NCBI GenBank assembly: GCA_964195425.1
Contig: CAXMOM010000001.1
Location: 1 to 64,000, forward strand
Direction of reading: 5' to 3'
DNA: 64,000 nucleotides
DNA from: Glaciecola sp964195425
Lineage (GTDB): Bacteria > Pseudomonadota > Gammaproteobacteria > Enterobacterales > Alteromonadaceae
A program made the translations under genes and the position numbers. This document shows positions 61,666-64,000 of the stretch, one piece after another. The notes beneath the pieces were generated by a model. The model searched no databases. It was not told the origin of the DNA and worked only from the letters and a program-made list of their open reading frames with translations. Each line of letters opens with the position of its first letter. Positions within the stretch are counted from its first letter, which is position 1.

Positions 61666-62649
61666 CTAAAATGCGCCTCCGAACTCTCTACTGATAATGG
61701 AAATTCCGCCACTATCTAATTTAAAAATAGTTGATAATTTAAACTGTGAGCCCTGGAATTTGGCCGTGGTGTTGAGTTTAAAGTACTTAGTGGTTACATC
61801 GAACCACGCCTGTCGGTCTGGGTCTAAATTTAACGCTAAAACTTCGGTCAAATTTAAAAAATCGGCTATATCTTTAAAGCCTTCAGGCGGACGACTGTCT
61901 ATTATACTAGGGCCATCGTCTGAAGTCTCGCTTAAAAGTGCAGATAACACAACCGCGTTTTCCGCTGTAATGGTATTTACATTAATTTTAAGCTTGGTCT
62001 CGTTGGGGAGTACACAAACGACTTTTCTCAAAGCTTGTAAGCCACCCATTTTAATTACCTGGTCAATACCATTTATTAGCCGCATCTCTGAGGGATGTCC
62101 AAGAGGGCTATTCGCTGCTAAATAGGGGTTAGCGAGTGATTCATAGTCTGCATCTTCAGCACCATAATTGTTGGGTTTGCTGTCTGCGTCAATCCAATCT
62201 ATTAATGAGTCGCGAATTGTTTCTACTGCCAAGCTGTCTGAGATGAAATTTTCAATTAATGTTTGAAATGCTCTTTGGGACTGTGTTGGACCATTTGGAT
62301 TGGGTACGGGCGTCGAATTAATCGCATTTAAATTAAAACACGCCTGCATATCAATTAGTTGCGCTTTGATGTAACCACCCTCTACTGGGAATTCGAAAGT
62401 TTCTGCCCATGGTTGGCTTAAATTGATGTTCTTAGCCGATAGGGTATTTAAAGTCACTAACGAGCTTTTAGCAAATTGTTCAGCACCTAAGGCGTACCAA
62501 TACGCTTGGTTATTGGCTTTCAAATTGAGTGTTCTAGCTACATTGAGTTGTAATCGGCCGCTCATTTCTACGGCGATGACAGTAATAATAGCAACAATAA
62601 GCAATACAACAATAAGTGCGACACCGGTTTGTTTACGCTGATGATTCAT
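61666..62649 (-). CDS. gspK: Type II secretion minor pseudopilin GspK
   Basis: Tip pseudopilin of 327 residues. The prepilin site is QTG-VALIVVLLIVAII, with V in place of F and, as usual in GspK, without the glutamate at position 5. The large alpha domain (NTVPNPNGPTQSQ-like insert and DWIDADSKP) is present. I prefer ATG 62649 to the TTG at 62658 that overlaps gspJ. It caps the GspI-J-K tip complex. Confidence 0.93.
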   Translation of the reverse strand: MNHQRKQTGVALIVVLLIVAIITVIAVEMSGRLQLNVARTLNLKANNQAYWYALGAEQFAKSSLVTLNTLSAKNINLSQPWAETFEFPVEGGYIKAQLIDMQACFNLNAINSTPVPNPNGPTQSQRAFQTLIENFISDSLAVETIRDSLIDWIDADSKPNNYGAEDADYESLANPYLAANSPLGHPSEMRLINGIDQVIKMGGLQALRKVVCVLPNETKLKINVNTITAENAVVLSALLSETSDDGPSIIDSRPPEGFKDIADFLNLTEVLALNLDPDRQAWFDVTTKYFKLNTTAKFQGSQFKLSTIFKLDSGGISIISREFGGAF

Positions 62650-62654
62650 ACTTT

Positions 62655-63320
62655 TCAAACTTTCACCTGAAATTCTCGCCGAATAACACCAAAAGTGTCG
62701 GTGGTAATAATAATAGCAATGGCAAAGGGTAGATCAACATCAGGAATAGTGTCAGACCATTTTAAGTCGGTTTGGACTTCTCTGAGCACTTCTATTTTGA
62801 AGTCAGTTACGTCATCAAGTAACACTCTAATATTGGGTTCGGTACCTAATACAGCATCTACGTAATCGGTATGTAGTCTTTCTAGGCGATTTTCTTGCAG
62901 CCGATAAGCGACGTTTTGCAAACTACTGCGGTTTAATCTTAGCTGGGGATTTCTCCACCCACCACGCACAAAACCTACCCCGTCTGCATCACTTTCAAAC
63001 TCAAACTCACCGCCCGATATGACTAAGTTATTTGCAACACCTTGAGTGCGAGGTATGCGTACTTGGATTTGCAAAAAATCACGTTCAATAATCAGCATGG
63101 CTCGCTGCAGTTGCTCTAATTGAGATTCTCTTTGTGCCGAAATTTCGCTTGAACGGGTTACCGTAGACAGCAAAGAATTTGCGCCTAAGGCTAGTAAGGA
63201 AAATATAGCAATGGCTATGACAATTTCAAGTAGCGTGAAACCAAGTTGATTTTTATAAGAAAAATAAAAACCTGGACAGTCTAGATTTTTATTTATGTCG
63301 TTTAAGCGTGTTTTTATCAT
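62655..63320 (-). CDS. gspJ: Type II secretion minor pseudopilin GspJ
   Basis: Minor pseudopilin of 221 residues. Cleavage is expected at QLG-FTLLEIVIAIAIFSLL. The leader before it is 27 residues, long for this family, and contains NLDCPG, encoded by an exact repeat core. The ATG overlaps the gspI stop by four bases, and no other start lies between it and the cleavage site, so the long leader appears real. Confidence 0.92.
   Translation of the reverse strand: MIKTRLNDINKNLDCPGFYFSYKNQLGFTLLEIVIAIAIFSLLALGANSLLSTVTRSSEISAQRESQLEQLQRAMLIIERDFLQIQVRIPRTQGVANNLVISGGEFEFESDADGVGFVRGGWRNPQLRLNRSSLQNVAYRLQENRLERLHTDYVDAVLGTEPNIRVLLDDVTDFKIEVLREVQTDLKWSDTIPDVDLPFAIAIIITTDTFGVIRREFQVKV
63274..63283 (+). 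repeat. GGACAGTCTA core in the gspJ leader
   Basis: Core GGACAGTCTA (63274-63283) in CCTGGACAGTCTAGATTTTT, with the gene reading the opposite strand as NLDCPG, residues 12-17 of the GspJ leader. Confidence 0.75.
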
Positions 63321-63724
63321 GGCGCTGGCTTGGTCATAAATGTAGTCACAGACGTAATTGGGTTTTTCAGTTCTTCATCTAGGGCAACGGTAATAGTGAC
63401 TTGAAATAGGGTAACGTCAGCTGTTTTAACAACTTCTCTTTCCCAATGCCACACTTGGCCCACCATTTCCTCTTCACCTTTCTTTTCTTTATCTAAAGGC
63501 CATTTAATGGTCGACTGTAAGGTAGTTCTTGTTAATTCATTGTTGGCCACCCAAGTAGCGAACGTCACTTGTTCTAAAACCGTAATTGATCGCAAGTGTT
63601 CATAAACAGCTTTCATAACGGCACCGCCAGCCATTGCAAAAATAGCAACAGCGACCATTACTTCAATTAAAGTGAATCCTCGTGTTTTTTTTGAGGTGCC
63701 CATTTTTTTAGAATAACCGTTCAT
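63317..63724 (-). CDS. gspI: Type II secretion minor pseudopilin GspI
   Basis: Minor pseudopilin of 135 residues that starts assembly of the tip complex. The prepilin site is TRG-FTLIEVMVAVAIFAMAGGA. The body has YEHLRSITVLEQVTFATWVANN as in GspI. The start overlaps the gspH stop (ATGA) and its stop overlaps the gspJ start. Confidence 0.94.
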   Translation of the reverse strand: MNGYSKKMGTSKKTRGFTLIEVMVAVAIFAMAGGAVMKAVYEHLRSITVLEQVTFATWVANNELTRTTLQSTIKWPLDKEKKGEEEMVGQVWHWEREVVKTADVTLFQVTITVALDEELKNPITSVTTFMTKPAP

Positions 63725-64000
63725 TCGGGATTAACCAGTTTCAATGGGACCGTTTCTAGTCCTTGCAAAATGAACTCGAAAGGTTCGTCACCTATTTCTT
63801 GTGGTTCATACTTAATTGATAATTCAAAAGGTGTTATTTCGCCACTGGATAAAATGATTATTTGCGGCGGGGGCGGAACTTTATCTTCTTCATTGCCTAT
63901 ATCAACGCCGTCGTCACTTACACTGAGTTCTTCATCAAAAATACGGTTATCAAATAATGAGTCATCATCTTGCCAAGCTAATCCCTCTAGCGAGATTTCT
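63721..64000 (-). CDS. gspH: Type II secretion minor pseudopilin GspH, C-terminal part
   Basis: Partial gene, cut by the right edge of the window, so only the last 93 codons are seen. The reading runs through SLEGLAWQDDDSLFDNRIF and VPPPPQIIILSSGEITPFEL to PLKLVNPE and a TGA that overlaps the gspI start. This matches the C-terminal beta-domain of GspH. The upstream gsp genes (gspC to gspG) are expected beyond the window. Confidence 0.9.
   Translation of the reverse strand, partial: EISLEGLAWQDDDSLFDNRIFDEELSVSDDGVDIGNEEDKVPPPPQIIILSSGEITPFELSIKYEPQEIGDEPFEFILQGLETVPLKLVNPE

Noticed and set aside
38197..63283. GGACAGTCTA repeats as a CRISPR array or transposon ends
   Set aside because: Copies are unevenly spaced over 25 kb, without spacers, cas genes, transposase or target duplications.
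38197..63283. GGACAGTCTA repeats as matS sites
   Set aside because: The matS consensus GTGACRNYGTCAC does not match; the density here is also greater than expected of matS.

Overview
This 64 kb window reads as ordinary chromosome of a marine gammaproteobacterium of the Alteromonadales, most like Alteromonas, Glaciecola or Paraglaciecola. The evidence is gene content and order, moderate to low GC, and runs of genes that keep E. coli-like neighbours: yicC/rph-pyrE; ilvC-ilvY-comM-ilvA; plsB-lexA; nfuA-comF-bioH; tex-greB; fkpA-slyX-yheV-yheS-yheT-yheU; cysQ-nudE-yrfG. I see no rRNA, tRNA, phage, transposase or CRISPR array. Genes are densely packed on both strands, and the only gene-poor gap above 300 bases (49583-50041) holds one doubtful small ORF and a terminator.

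Layout. 1-3000: yicC facing rph-pyrE and a tusA-like gene. 3000-9800: mostly minus-strand genes for envelope and unknown-function proteins (exported methyltransferase-fold protein, YqaA-like membrane protein, exported amidohydrolase, DUF1285, DUF3014, DUF4174, UbiB-like kinase). 9900-13300: proB, beta-carbonic anhydrase, Bcr/CflA exporter. 13775-17968: a complete yjfIJKLMC-type operon (DUF2170, PspA, DUF2491, DUF350, DUF1190, glutathionylspermidine-synthase-like ATP-grasp), a phage-shock-like membrane stress module, followed by a von Willebrand A lipoprotein. 19974-25902: branched-chain amino acid genes ilvC, ilvY and ilvA around comM. 25984-29292: plsB and SOS repressor lexA with its own LexA box. 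29586-37233: cytochrome c oxidase locus (coxB, coxA, ctaG, coxC, DUF2909, SURF1, a membrane protein of unknown function, cyoE/ctaB, SCO) without the heme A synthase gene often found in such clusters. 37253-45488: acetyltransferase, deacetylase, MATE exporter, nfuA, large M14 peptidase, comF, bioH. 45627-59229: a putative metalloprotease with a small partner, tex, greB, fkpA and the yhe genes, cysQ-nudE, yrfG, yjjX. 59239-64000: the distal part of a type II secretion operon (gspH, cut by the window edge, through gspN).

The most unusual signal is a dispersed short sequence with core GGACAGTCTA. I found nine exact copies plus four near copies, all but one between 38.2 and 63.3 kb. In three places it extends to an identical 21-mer (CTGGACAGTCTAGAATTTA plus two 5' T residues). 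It occurs in both orientations, as tandem pairs between genes and as single copies inside six coding sequences, read in different frames. A random 10-mer would be expected about 0.12 times here on both strands. It resembles an uptake-signal-like or architectural motif, but its function is unknown. Other regulatory candidates are dyads upstream of the yjf operon, between ilvC and ilvY, between comF and bioH and before greB, and two tandem hairpins inside the yjf operon.
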